DNA of 64,000 nucleotides from assembly GCA_018402455.1 (NCBI GenBank), contig JAGYIG010000002.1:1-64000 (forward strand). Reading direction: 5' to 3'. Positions 1 through 9,496 of the stretch are shown here, piece after piece. The notes beneath the pieces were generated by a model that saw only the letters and a list, made by a program, of their open reading frames with translations, did no database searches and was not told the origin of the DNA. The position numbers were made by a program, and so were the translations under genes. Source of the stretch: Opitutaceae bacterium (GTDB lineage: Bacteria > Verrucomicrobiota > Verrucomicrobiia > Opitutales > Opitutaceae). The stretch's first letter is position 1. Every line of letters starts with the position of its first letter.

Positions 1-10
1 GTTTGTTGCA

Positions 11-110
11 CCACGGTGCCTGATTGGAGTAGCGGCGAGCGGGAGCGAGCCGAGCGATGCACGCGGTGCCGGATTGGAGTAGCGGCGAGCGGGAGTGAGC
101 CGAGTGATGC
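11..110. repeat. Tandem duplication of a 50-bp GC-rich unit
   Basis: Two adjacent copies of a 50-base unit (11-60 and 61-110) differ at only a few positions. The core shared by both is agcggcgagcgggag, followed by a gagc-cgag stretch. It lies downstream of the xylanase stop at the window edge, so more copies could lie outside. No ORF of note uses it. Its role is unknown; it could be an intergenic REP-like repeat. Confidence 0.7.
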
Positions 111-145
111 ACGGGTCGCTCCCGCTCCCCGCTACGCATGCCGGG

Positions 146-1297
146 CTAGGGGGCCTCGTCGTAGGCGAGCTTGAGGTCGACGAGCGCCCGGTAGGTGGAT
201 TTGGGCTGGTTCTGGCGATCGAAGATCACCGGATAGTCGGTGCGCCCGCGGACGGGCCAGTTGTTCTTCCAACTGGTGCCGTCATTGAGGTTCCAGAAGG
301 TCACCCGATCGATGGAGTCGCGGTGCTTCAAGAACAGGGCGAAGAGGGCGCGGTAGTGGTTGTCCTGGGCCACCCGGACGTCGGCAGGTAGTCCGTCGGT
401 GTAGGGATTGAGCTCGGCGCTCAGCGCAAAGTTGACCGACAAGTCGGCGCCCCATTGCTCCGAATTGGGGAAGGGGAGGACCGAAACATCGAGTTCGGTG
501 ATCATCACGGCGACGCCCAATGCGGCAAAGGCTTCGATGCTGGCTTCCAATTCCTCGAGGGGAGGGCTGCCGATTCCGTAGTGGCCTTGAATGCCGACGC
601 CATGAATGGGAATCCCTTGAGCTTGCAGGTCTTTCACCAGCGCGACCACGCCGTCCCGCTTGGCCGGTTTCCAGAGGTTGTAGTCGTTGTAGTAGAGCTT
701 GGCTTCGGGATCGGCGGCATGGGCAGCCTTGAAGGCTTCCGCGATGTAGGAGTCTCCCAGAGCCTTCCGCCAGTTGGATTCCCGCGGGCTGCCGTCTTCG
801 TTGACGGCTTCGTTCACGACGTCCCAGCCATCAAAACGGCCTCGATAGCGGGTGACCACGGTCTCGATGTGATTTCTCATGCGCTCGAGCACCCGTTCCG
901 GTGAAGCAGGCTTGCCCTCGCTGTCTTCGAACACCCACTCCGGAGTCTGGTTGTGCCAGACCAAGGTATGGCCGACCAAAAAAGCATCATTGCGCTCGCC
1001 CAAGTCCGCCAGGGCATCAGCCATGGTGAAATCAAAATTCCCCTCGGTGGGGTGGATGCGTTCCCACTTCATTTCGTTTTCCGCCGTGTAGCTGTTGAAG
1101 TGGCCGTTGATCACGCGGACATCCGAAGGGTCTCTTCCGGCAATTTGGCCCGCGTTCAATGCGACACCGATGTGAAAGCTGTCGGCGTAGAGGTCGGCGA
1201 TCGAAGGGGAGTCCTTTTGATCCCCGGCCGTCGCCGCGCCCGGGGGAATCAGTAAACTGCCAAACAAGATGAGCGAAGGAGGTATCGAGGAGCGCAT
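146..1297 (-). CDS. Endo-1,4-beta-xylanase, glycoside hydrolase family 10
   Basis: Secreted enzyme that cleaves internal beta-1,4 bonds of xylan with retention of configuration. The 383-residue product starts with a basic, hydrophobic signal peptide (about residues 1-24, ending near GAATAG). A single GH10 barrel follows. The acid/base glutamate is in WDVVNEAVNE (about Glu163) and the nucleophile is in ITELDVS (about Glu268). The GH10 substrate residues LVWHNQTPEW are also present. No carbohydrate-binding module is seen, so this is a minimal catalytic form of normal length. It is monocistronic, with no sugar transporter or regulator beside it. It implies plant-polysaccharide degradation. Confidence 0.93.
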   Translation of the reverse strand: MRSSIPPSLILFGSLLIPPGAATAGDQKDSPSIADLYADSFHIGVALNAGQIAGRDPSDVRVINGHFNSYTAENEMKWERIHPTEGNFDFTMADALADLGERNDAFLVGHTLVWHNQTPEWVFEDSEGKPASPERVLERMRNHIETVVTRYRGRFDGWDVVNEAVNEDGSPRESNWRKALGDSYIAEAFKAAHAADPEAKLYYNDYNLWKPAKRDGVVALVKDLQAQGIPIHGVGIQGHYGIGSPPLEELEASIEAFAALGVAVMITELDVSVLPFPNSEQWGADLSVNFALSAELNPYTDGLPADVRVAQDNHYRALFALFLKHRDSIDRVTFWNLNDGTSWKNNWPVRGRTDYPVIFDRQNQPKSTYRALVDLKLAYDEAP

Positions 1298-1544
1298 AGT
1301 TTCAGGCTAGTCAGGTTGCAGGAAAAATCCGGTGACCTCGTGCTCTAATCGTAGACTGCGGCCGTCCGAGCGGTTAAATTGGACTCGAGTGCAGCGCGGG
1401 AGACGAACCGCTTTCCATCGTTCAGGTCTTCGCAACAGTCTGGTCAGGGAGGAGGTTTTGGGCTTTGAATTGTCGCACGGTGGGTGTTAGGTCTTACGCC
1501 CTCGGTCGGTCTTCGCCAACCGCCGTTATTCGCCCTCGCGCATC

Positions 1545-2393
1545 ATGAAGTCTAGCCCGACCAACGACTCCCACCTGAGTGCGGGCGGAGGTGCGGGCGG
1601 GGCCGACGCGGCAGAGAAAATCGGGGAGGTCAATCTCAGCGCCATCTGCGACAGTTTTGAAATTCCGGTGGTGGTGCTCGATGCGGCGCAAAAGGGGCGT
1701 TTTGCCAACGCGGCGGCGCGCAAGCTCTTCGGGATTCAAGACGCCCCTTTTTTTCTATCGGAGTTGAAATGGACCGCGGCGAGGGACGCGGAAACGGTTG
1801 CAGGCTCGCCCCCTTGGCCTTGGGATTTGGTGGCGCAAGGGGACTGCCGAAAATCGGGGCGGGTATTGGGCTGGCAATCGCCGACCGGTGATGAGGTGTT
1901 TCTATCCGCCAAGGCCCAGCGCATGCCCGGGCTGCGGCCCGCGGAAGCTCAAATTGTAGTTTCCTTCTCCGATGTGTCCAAGCAGGTCAGAACGGAAGAT
2001 TCGTTGCGAGTCAGCGCGCAGCGTTTGGCGGAAAGCCAATCCATTGGTCAGTTGGGAGGCTGGGAACTGAATCTCGAGACCAATGAATTATTTTGGACCG
2101 CCGAGACCTATCGCCTCTACGATACGACACCGGCGGAGTTTGACCCCGATGTGGCCACGGTCTTCGGACTGTATCTGCCAGAGTCCCGGCAGACCCTTTC
2201 CGCTGCCCGGGAACAGGCCCTCGCCACCGGCGAGGGTTACGACCTCGAACTCGAGACCCTCACGACCAGGGGCCGCCAGATCAGTGTGCGCACCACCTGT
2301 CGGGTTGCCGTTAGCGACGGACGTCCGGTCAAATTGTCGGGCGTCGTTCAGGATATCACGGCGGCCAAAAAGGCCGAGGCCACGAAGCCTTAA
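1545..2393 (+). pseudogene. PAS-domain N-terminal half of a broken hybrid sensor kinase
   Basis: The 282-residue ORF holds two PAS-like sensory modules. The first is around residues 30-150 and ends in VVSFSDVSKQV; the second is around 165-275 and ends in the typical VVQDITAAKKAE. There is no signal peptide or membrane segment. In such proteins a HisKA/HATPase_c kinase core normally follows this linker. Here the frame stops at once (EATKP, stop), and receiver sequence resumes in another frame at the same point. I infer that the kinase core and the first half of the first receiver have been lost from a PAS-PAS-kinase-REC-REC protein. The cause may be a real deletion or an assembly collapse. Confidence 0.7.
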
Positions 2394-3133
2394 AGCTCCT
2401 GCGCGAAGCGGCCGCGGCGGAACAACCCTACGATCTCGCCCTGCTGGATATGCAGATGCCGGAGATGGATGGTATGGCCTTGGCGAGGGCTATCAAAGCG
2501 GATGCGCGAATCGCCTCGACACAGTTGATCATGCTGACCTCGCTCGGGCAGCGGTTTACGCCCGCGGAATTGCAAGCCGTCGGGCTAGAAGGCTATCTGG
2601 TCAAACCGGTAAAAAAGGACCGACTGTTTGAAACGTTGCTTCGGGTGGTGGGCGAAAATCCCAGTCCGGCGCGTCGCATCCAATCGACTAAGCCCAAAAA
2701 TGAAATCCAGACTCAGATCGGGGCCGGGCTGAATGTGCTTTTGGCGGAAGACAATTTGGTCAACCAGAAGGTCGCGGTCACCCAGATCAAGAGATTCGGA
2801 TGCACGGTCGATGTGGCGGCGAACGGTCAAAAGGCGGTTTCCGCACTCGAAACGAAGGCGTATGATCTGATCTTCATGGATTGCCAGATGCCGGAGATGG
2901 ATGGCTATCAGGCCACCGCCGCCATTCGTGAGTTGGAAAAGGCTGGGCCGGAATCCTGTGGTTGGACCGCCCCCATTCACATCGTTGCCATGACCGCCAA
3001 TGCCATGGAAGGAGATCGGGAAAAGTGCCTCCACGCCGGGATGGACGACTACATCAGCAAGCCCGTCCATCCGGACGATATCAGAAAAAGTCTGGAACGG
3101 TATCATACCCGTCCAGCTCCGCCACAGGTCTGA
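2384..3133 (+). pseudogene. Tandem receiver-domain C-terminal half of the broken hybrid sensor
   Basis: This frame reads GHEALKLLREAAA directly at the junction with the PAS ORF. It continues as the second half of one receiver (phosphoacceptor Asp in LLDMQMPEMDG, conserved Lys in YLVKPV). A complete second receiver follows: acidic pocket LLAEDN, Asp in FMDCQMPEMDGYQA, MTANAM, and Lys in YISKPV. The first receiver lacks its beta1-alpha1 part, so the fragment is not a natural protein start. The first in-frame ATG is at 2450. The two receivers at the C terminus are the usual arrangement in multi-step hybrid kinases. As read, it would encode about one and a half receivers with no kinase. Confidence 0.7.
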
Positions 3134-3392
3134 GCGGACACGGCGATTCGGCCGCAATTTTGGGGAATGAACGGAGCCGGGAGGAGCCATCTTTGGGATT
3201 GGAGCGGCGCGGACCGGACAGAGCCGGTCCCTCCCCCGTCAGGCTGGAGCGGCGATTTCGTCGAAACCGCCCTACCTTGGGCGGGTAGCAACAGGGGGCT
3301 TCGCTTGACGACGCCCGGCCCGGCCTCTCCGCCGAGACTTTGGTAAAGCCAGCCGATCGGTCATGCCCTAACATGCCCGGAGCCGACGGGTC

Positions 3393-3968
3393 CTAAAAGT
3401 TGCGCCGGAGCCCCAGCACGAGCGCATTTGAGCCACTGTCAGCTTCGAACACGCCGTAGCCGTCGGAGCGGTGGTGGAGCCGGAAAACTGCGGTCATGGC
3501 TTCCACGGGAAGGTGAAATTCGATTTCCCCCATCCAGTAAAACAAGGTTCGGGTGGACTCGCCGCTACGATCGATTTCGGTCTGCGGGATCTTCGTGGCG
3601 TAACTCAGCCCCAGACCGAAGGTGACACTCTTGATCCCCCGCCAATGCGCGGGGAAATGGTAGCGACTGTAAACGGGGAGGTTGAATTCCCAGTGATCCT
3701 GCGCCCCAAAATGCGCCACGATCTGGCCCTCCCAGCCAAAATCAAATGCGCCTCGGGTCGCGAAGTCGCGTCCCAACGCCAGTCCGATGAGGTGAGAGTC
3801 GATCAAATCGGTCTTCCCGGGAACGATGGCCTCCTCCCAGACATTGTCCGTCATCTGCCCCGCGAATGAGGTGAGGTTCCAGCGCTCATTGGCCCTACTC
3901 TCTTCCCCGAGCGTCGGACTCGCGCAGCTCAGCCACGCGAGGAGTAGAAAAGGGGTCAGGCGCGACAT
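3393..3968 (-). CDS. Outer-membrane beta-barrel protein, possibly PagL-like lipid A deacylase
   Basis: I place the start at the ATG at 3968 (MSRLTPFLLLAWLSC), which begins a clear signal peptide. The longer upstream ORF is a low-complexity shadow of the next gene. The 191-residue product has alternating aromatic beta strands and ends in a C-terminal Phe (GLRRNF), as outer-membrane barrels do. FRLHHRSDGYG near the C terminus resembles the His-x-Ser catalytic region of PagL-type 3-O-deacylases (acyloxyacyl hydrolase family), which trim an acyl chain from lipid A. The barrel call is fairly secure; the enzymatic call is inference from a short motif. Confidence 0.55.
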   Translation of the reverse strand: MSRLTPFLLLAWLSCASPTLGEESRANERWNLTSFAGQMTDNVWEEAIVPGKTDLIDSHLIGLALGRDFATRGAFDFGWEGQIVAHFGAQDHWEFNLPVYSRYHFPAHWRGIKSVTFGLGLSYATKIPQTEIDRSGESTRTLFYWMGEIEFHLPVEAMTAVFRLHHRSDGYGVFEADSGSNALVLGLRRNF

Positions 3969-4095
3969 ATGGGAAGTTAACGAAGGGTATTTTTTACCTG
4001 CTTCAAGAAATCTCATCCGATTATTTTTATCAGCATTGCGGCCGATCAATAGCTGGATCCCGGCGCTGAGCAAAGGGCGGGAGTTCGGCGAAGGA

Positions 4096-5061
4096 TCAGG
4101 CCGGATCGACATCGCGCACGCAGCGAAAGCCGGTGTTGGACGAGGAGCTGTCGGGGGTATTGCTGTTGCGGGCGTCAACTCGGTAGCGGTTGCAATAGCT
4201 GGCGTGGCAGAGGAACGAGCCGCCGCGCATGGTGCGGCGATGGGCTGGGTGTTGGGTGGGGCCGGTTGGGTTCCGGTCCGGCGAGTGCGTGTAGAATCCG
4301 GGGTCAAACCAGTCCCAGCACCATTCCCAAATGTTCCCGGTCATTTGCGAGAGGCCGTAGCCGTTGGCGCGGTAGGCCCGGGCGGGGGCGGTGCCATAGT
4401 GGCCATCGGCTGCCGTGTTGCGGTGGGGAAAGTCGCCTTGCCAGACGTTCATGCGGTGCTTGCCCTCGGGCTCGAGCTCGTCACCCCAGGGATAGCGATT
4501 GCCGAAGGCGATGCCGCCGCGAGCGGCGTATTCCCATTCGGCTTCGGTCGGGAGGCGTTTGCCCGCCCACGCCGCGAAGGCGGTCGCGTCATGCCACGAG
4601 ACGTGCACGACCGGGTGTTGCCCGCGTTTCTTGACGTGAGTGCCGGGGCCCTCGGGGTGGCGCCACGAGGCACCTTCCACCCGACACCACCACTCACTAC
4701 CAACCGCCCGGTGCTGCACGCGAGCGAGCTGCTTCGGCGCGAGCAAACCGTGAAACACGAAGGACCAACCAAACTGCTCCGCGTCGGTTTTATAGCCGGT
4801 CGCGTCAACGAAATCATTGAACCGCTCGTTGGTGACGGTGGTCTCGTCGATGTGGAATGGGTTGAGGGTGACGTCGTGCACCGGCCCTTCGCCGTCGCCA
4901 GGAAACCCATAGTCGCGCTCGTTGCCCATCCGAAAGGTGCCGCCCTCAAGCCGCCGCATGCCTTGCGTCGACCCCGTGGTGATGCGGGCAAAGGCCGTCG
5001 CGTAAGTGGTGCGATCGGACGGGTCAGGATGAGCGGGGCTGCAACAGGAGTTTCCGTCCAT
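4096..5061 (-). CDS. Formylglycine-generating enzyme (SUMF1/FGE family)
   Basis: FGE oxidises an active-site cysteine of sulfatases to formylglycine. The product is about 321 residues, near family length. It opens with FGE-fold signatures (GGTFRMGN, then EWEYAARGG) and carries both catalytic cysteines in [15 protein letters not shown], which binds copper in characterised FGEs. GFRCVRD closes the fold. Retention of both cysteines separates it from the many FGE-sulfatase-domain proteins that are not true FGEs. I chose ATG 5061 over the GTG two codons upstream. No sulfatase lies in this window, so its client must be encoded elsewhere. Confidence 0.88.
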   Translation of the reverse strand: MDGNSCCSPAHPDPSDRTTYATAFARITTGSTQGMRRLEGGTFRMGNERDYGFPGDGEGPVHDVTLNPFHIDETTVTNERFNDFVDATGYKTDAEQFGWSFVFHGLLAPKQLARVQHRAVGSEWWCRVEGASWRHPEGPGTHVKKRGQHPVVHVSWHDATAFAAWAGKRLPTEAEWEYAARGGIAFGNRYPWGDELEPEGKHRMNVWQGDFPHRNTAADGHYGTAPARAYRANGYGLSQMTGNIWEWCWDWFDPGFYTHSPDRNPTGPTQHPAHRRTMRGGSFLCHASYCNRYRVDARNSNTPDSSSSNTGFRCVRDVDPA

Positions 5062-5147
5062 GACCACCTAGTGAAAGGTTCCGTGGGAAAGGGAGGAACT
5101 CTTTTCTGCGCTCACGCCGGCCCGTTGGTGGCCCCGTCGAGCCGCGT

Positions 5148-5780
5148 TCACTCCGTGGGCGGCGACTCCGCGGAGAGCGGGGCGGAAGAGGGGGGGGGCT
5201 TGTCGGCGATCCGTTTTTCCGCCTCCAGGATGATGGCTTCGGTGCCGATGAATTTATGATCATCCAGACAGAGTCTTCGGCGTTTGCCCTCTCGCTGGTA
5301 GATTGCATAGGCGATGCCCTTGGTTTCCCATTTTGAGCGGTCCATCTCGATGATCTCATCAAAGTTCACCGTTTCTCCGCCCGCTCCGGTGATGACCTCA
5401 CCTTCGGCCCGCACGTCCTTGCGGTGTTGCAGCAGCACCCAGGAGGTGAAAATGACGCCGATCAAGGTGAAGAAGCCCGCGATGTAGCGTTGGCCCGCGA
5501 GGTCGCCCGCGCTGCGGTGCTTGGGCACCTTGGGCTTGAGGTCGTTGGCGGTCGCGTAGGTCAACCAGGCCTGCTTCACCTCAGGGTTCTTTTCCGTGAT
5601 TTTGTCGCCCTCCTGGACGACATCGGCGGTCAGCTCAACGAGCTGTTGATAGCGTTGCTCCTCCGCGGGCCAGGCGACGTAGCCGTCGTAGGCAAACCAG
5701 CCCGCTGAGCCCCAAATCATCGCCCCCATAAAAATCATGCGGCGGCGCCATTCCTTGGAAATACGGGCGTGAACTTGCAT
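5148..5780 (-). CDS. Conserved membrane protein of unknown function, two TM helices
   Basis: I do not recognise the family. The roughly 210-residue protein starts with a short basic segment (QVHARISKEWRRR) and a first membrane helix (IFMGAMIWGSAGWFAY). An extracytoplasmic loop of about 65 residues follows, then a second helix (YIAGFFTLIGVIFTSWVLL). The cytoplasmic C-terminal half contains a compact hydrophilic domain and a proline/serine-rich tail. I prefer the ATG at 5780 because it places the positive residues just before helix one. It lies upstream of the FGE gene on the same strand with about 85 nt between, so it may be cotranscribed. Confidence 0.6.
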   Translation of the reverse strand: MQVHARISKEWRRRMIFMGAMIWGSAGWFAYDGYVAWPAEEQRYQQLVELTADVVQEGDKITEKNPEVKQAWLTYATANDLKPKVPKHRSAGDLAGQRYIAGFFTLIGVIFTSWVLLQHRKDVRAEGEVITGAGGETVNFDEIIEMDRSKWETKGIAYAIYQREGKRRRLCLDDHKFIGTEAIILEAEKRIADKPPPSSAPLSAESPPTE

Positions 5781-6080
5781 AAGAAGGCACGGCAACGCGT
5801 TTCACAAAAAAGGCAATCCTGTGAGGTCGCTGAATTGCTAAACGGGGCTCCGGAATCCGTCGCCCCGGCAACCGCGAGGTGTCCCGCATCGCTCCTCGCC
5901 CCTCCGGATTCAGCCTTTCGCCCGATTTCGGTTTGGCGCGTTTCCGCGGCGGGAACCGCGTTTGAGTTGATCTGCTGTTGCCGCCGTGGGCTGGAGGACT
6001 CATTGAAGGGGCCAAAGTTCGTCTTGCGGTTCAAATTGAACCGCGCCGAAAGCCGCATCTCCAACCCCACCTCCCTGCGT

Positions 6081-7064
6081 ATGACCCCCTTTCGACCGCC
6101 GCTGGTTCTTTTGACTCTTTCCCTCTTCGTCCCCGTGGCGGCCGCCGAGCCGGCGCAGTGGCGCACGCTTGATCCCACCGGGCGGCCCCATCCCCGCCAT
6201 GAGGCCGCATTCGTGGAGTGCGATGGCAAGTTCTATCTCCTGGGCGGACGTCGTATTCAACCGGTGGATATCTACGATCCGGCAACCAACGCCTGGTCCA
6301 CGGGCCAGCCGCCGCCGGTGGAGATTCACCATTTTCAACCTGTGGTGTGGCGCAATCGGATCATTCTCGCCGGCGCCATGACCGGACGGTTTCCCCACGA
6401 AACCGCGTTGCCTCGGCTGGTGATCTACGATCCGGCGACGGACGAATGGTCCGAGGGGGCGGAGATTCCGGAGGGTCGTCGTCGCGGCGGGGCGGGGGCC
6501 GTGATTGCGGATGAAAAGCTGTATCTGGTGGCGGGGATCATCAACGGCCACTGGGATGGCCACGTCGCCTGGCTTGATGCCTTTGACCTCGTATCCGGCG
6601 AATGGGAACAATTACCCGATGCCCCCCACATGCGGGACCACTTTCAGGCGGCGGTGATTGATGGCCAACTCTATGCGGGCGGCGGACGTCGCTCGTCGGC
6701 CAAGACCAAAGAAACGTTCAGTCTGGTGGAACCGGCGCTGGATGTTTACGACATCGCCGCGGGCACATGGACCACCGCGACGGAGCCGCTGCCCGAGCCG
6801 CGGGCCGGCACCTTTTCCATCGCGGTGGCGGGCAAATACCTGGTGGCTGGCGGCGAGAGCGATCGCCAAAAAGTGGCGCACAACCAAACCCACGCCTTCG
6901 ATCCCTTGGCGCAAAGTTGGACGGAGTTGCCGCAGTTCGCCCGGGGCCGTCATGGCGCCGGTATCATTTTCTACCGGGGCGCTCTTTACACCTGCAGTGG
7001 CAGCGGTAATCGCGGAGGCCAACCCGAGCTCGATTCCCTCGAAACGCTCCAGCCCTATCCCTAG
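6081..7064 (+). CDS. Secreted Kelch-repeat beta-propeller protein
   Basis: The 327-residue product begins with a signal peptide (MTPFRPPLVLLTLSLFVPVAAAE). I chose this ATG over the longer ORF, whose extra N terminus overlaps the divergent gene's promoter. At least five Kelch-type blades follow, each with the double-Gly motif and downstream Tyr/Trp spacing, for example KFYLLGGRR...VDIYDPATNAW and KYLVAGGES...THAFDPLAQSW. It probably folds as a periplasmic six-bladed propeller for binding. A sialic-acid mutarotase-like role is possible, but nothing nearby supports sialate use. Confidence 0.8.
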   Translation: MTPFRPPLVLLTLSLFVPVAAAEPAQWRTLDPTGRPHPRHEAAFVECDGKFYLLGGRRIQPVDIYDPATNAWSTGQPPPVEIHHFQPVVWRNRIILAGAMTGRFPHETALPRLVIYDPATDEWSEGAEIPEGRRRGGAGAVIADEKLYLVAGIINGHWDGHVAWLDAFDLVSGEWEQLPDAPHMRDHFQAAVIDGQLYAGGGRRSSAKTKETFSLVEPALDVYDIAAGTWTTATEPLPEPRAGTFSIAVAGKYLVAGGESDRQKVAHNQTHAFDPLAQSWTELPQFARGRHGAGIIFYRGALYTCSGSGNRGGQPELDSLETLQPYP

Positions 7065-7192
7065 GAACTGGAGGGGGACGAAGTCAGGGCAGGCGGAGAT
7101 TTAGCCCCTCTGGGGCATGAACGGAGCTTGTCCGTTTGGGCCAATTTCACTTGGGTGATCCCGTGCGTTTCGCTGCGAGATCGATCCAGAGG

Positions 7193-9457
7193 ATGTCTTG
7201 GGGACAACGGCTGGGTATTGGGCTGGGATTATGGTGGGGCAGTGGACTGCTGATCTTTGGCGTGGCGGCTTGTCGTAAAGCCGATTCCCCGGATTCCGCT
7301 GCCGCCCCGGGGCTGACGGCCCTCGAGCCCGGGGCGGGCCGACGCCTGCCATCGACCACCCCGCATCAAACTTCGGCCTATTGCCAGGAATGCCACCGCG
7401 AGGTGCACGCCGCCTGGACCGGGACCGATCACGCCAATGCGAATCAGCCGATCGACGTAGCGGGGCTCGCCGCCGCATTTGAGGGTTACGATCGGATCGA
7501 GGACGGTGGGGCGGTCTTTCGTCCGGTGCATGAAGCGGGGGAATATCGTATGGTGGGCGTGGCCGCTGATGGCACCGAGACGGTTTACCCGGTGCGCGCG
7601 GCGCTGGGGCAAAAGCCCTCGCGGCAAATGTTGGTCGAGACGGAACCGGGTAGAATCCAACCCACCGATATGGCTTGGGATCCGGCGCGGGCGGACTGGT
7701 TCAACGTCTTTGGTCAGGAGAACCGACGTCCGGGCGAGTGGGGGCATTGGACCGGACGGGGCATGAACTGGAACTCCATGTGCGCGCATTGCCACATGAC
7801 CGGGTTTCAGAAGCACTACGACGTGGCGGCCGATCGCTACAACTCCACGTGGACCGAGCACGGCATCAGTTGTATTCAGTGCCACGGGCCCGTGTCGGCA
7901 GGGCATGGGTCAACCCCGCCTGATTTGACCGGCCTGGATTGGATCAAAGACCGGCGGACGGCGGAACAGACCTGTGCCTATTGTCACGCCCGCAACGAAC
8001 AGCTCACTCCGGAATTCCCGCCGGGAGCGCTCTACGAGGATCATTTTCGGCTTACCCTGCCCGTGCAGTCGGGGGTCTTTTATCCGGACGGGCAGCAGTT
8101 GGATGAAGACTTCAATTGGACCTCGGTAAAACTCAGTCGGATGCACCACGCGGGGGTGTCGTGTATGGACTGCCATGACCCTCACACCAGCGAGACGATT
8201 TTGCCGGTGGAGAACAACGCCTTGTGCATGCAGTGTCACAGCCCGCCGGGGCGGACCATGCCGCTGACGGGTATTCAGTCGCCGGTGATCGACCCGACCG
8301 CTCATTCCCGTCACTTGGACGGCTCGACCGGGAACCAATGTGTGTCCTGTCACATGCCCACCGCCAACTACATGGTGCGCTCCCCCCGGCACGACCACGG
8401 TTGGCTCAAACCCGATCCGTTGATGACCAAGGAACTGGACATCCCCAACGCCTGCAATAGCTGCCACACCGAAGAGACCGTGGACTGGGCGGTCGCCCAC
8501 ACCGATGCCTGGTATGGCGAGAAGATGGACTCCCGCCAACGGCAGCGAGCCCGAGCCGTGGCGGCGGCCCAGGCGGGGAAGGAAGCAGGGGTGGACCAAC
8601 TCCTGGCGCTTTGGTCGGACGAGGATATCCCCGCGTGGCGCGCGACTTACCTGCAGCTGCTGACCCCGCACGCGGACCACCATCCCGAGATTGTGGCGGC
8701 GGCCCGCGGGGCGGCGGCGCACCCCGATCCCATGGTGCGGGCAGCCGCGATGCAGGCGCTGACGGGGATCCCGGGACAGGCAGATCTATTGCGGGCCGGG
8801 ATGAAGGACCCGGTGCGTTTGGTGCGGTTCGATGCCGCTTGGGGGCTACCGCAAGAAATCGAGCAGAACCCGGAGCTTGCGGCGGAGTATCGGACCTACC
8901 TTGACCTGGCCCTCGATCAGCCGGGAGGCCAGCTCCGTAAGGGGCAGTTCTTCGCCAATTTGGGCCGATGGGAGGAGGCGATCGGCCCCATTCACCAAGC
9001 CACGCAATGGGACCGGTATTCGCCGGGAATCCATCAAACCCACGCCCTGGTGCTGCAGGCGGCTGATCGTCTCCCGGAAGCGGCTAACGCATTTTACCGG
9101 GCAGCACGGTTGGAACCGGCCAATGGGGAGGCGATGTTCACGGCGGGACTTGCTTTTGCCGAGTCCGGCAAGTTCGCGGAGGCGGAGACGGCGCTGTCGA
9201 CGGCCGTGCAACGCGATCCGACCCTGCATCGGGCATGGTATAACCTCGGTTTGCTGCGTAACCAGCAGGGTGATACCGCGGGCGCCCTGCACGCGCTGAG
9301 CGAAGCGGAAAAGGCCGGTCCCCAAATCGCGGACTACCCCTACGCGGCCGCGACCATTCACTGGCGGTTGGGTGATCGGGATACGGCCCGCGCGGCGGCA
9401 CAGCGGGCTCTAGCCATTGATCCCGCCTACGCTCCGGCCCGACGCATGTTGCCCTAA
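7193..9457 (+). CDS. Octahaem cytochrome c lipoprotein with HEAT-like and TPR domains
   Basis: I place the start at ATG 7193, which gives MSWGQRLGIGLGLW and a lipobox-like GVAAC, so export and lipidation are likely. Eight CxxCH haem sites follow within the first 400 residues: CQECH, CAHCH, CIQCH, CAYCH, CMDCH, CMQCH, CVSCH and CNSCH. The layout recalls the cytochrome c554/NrfA-like 'doubled CXXCH' architecture. The C-terminal 330 residues carry short helical repeats (HEAT-like, then three or four TPRs such as AWYNLGLLRNQQGD). The combination suggests an electron-transfer module docked to partner proteins at the membrane. Substrate unknown. Gene start uncertain. Confidence 0.82.
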   Translation: MSWGQRLGIGLGLWWGSGLLIFGVAACRKADSPDSAAAPGLTALEPGAGRRLPSTTPHQTSAYCQECHREVHAAWTGTDHANANQPIDVAGLAAAFEGYDRIEDGGAVFRPVHEAGEYRMVGVAADGTETVYPVRAALGQKPSRQMLVETEPGRIQPTDMAWDPARADWFNVFGQENRRPGEWGHWTGRGMNWNSMCAHCHMTGFQKHYDVAADRYNSTWTEHGISCIQCHGPVSAGHGSTPPDLTGLDWIKDRRTAEQTCAYCHARNEQLTPEFPPGALYEDHFRLTLPVQSGVFYPDGQQLDEDFNWTSVKLSRMHHAGVSCMDCHDPHTSETILPVENNALCMQCHSPPGRTMPLTGIQSPVIDPTAHSRHLDGSTGNQCVSCHMPTANYMVRSPRHDHGWLKPDPLMTKELDIPNACNSCHTEETVDWAVAHTDAWYGEKMDSRQRQRARAVAAAQAGKEAGVDQLLALWSDEDIPAWRATYLQLLTPHADHHPEIVAAARGAAAHPDPMVRAAAMQALTGIPGQADLLRAGMKDPVRLVRFDAAWGLPQEIEQNPELAAEYRTYLDLALDQPGGQLRKGQFFANLGRWEEAIGPIHQATQWDRYSPGIHQTHALVLQAADRLPEAANAFYRAARLEPANGEAMFTAGLAFAESGKFAEAETALSTAVQRDPTLHRAWYNLGLLRNQQGDTAGALHALSEAEKAGPQIADYPYAAATIHWRLGDRDTARAAAQRALAIDPAYAPARRMLP

Positions 9458-9496
9458 GCGGAGGGGGTGGGAGGGAGGCGGGTGAGGCGACTGGAT

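Noticed and set aside
11-110. CRISPR-like repeat
   Set aside because: The copies are directly adjacent with no variable spacer, and no cas genes are in the window.
3826-5259. 477-codon plus-strand ORF
   Set aside because: Antisense to the FGE gene, whose catalytic cysteines and fold motifs are clear; the ORF is low-complexity Val/Gly/Ala/Arg, as expected from high-GC shadow frames.
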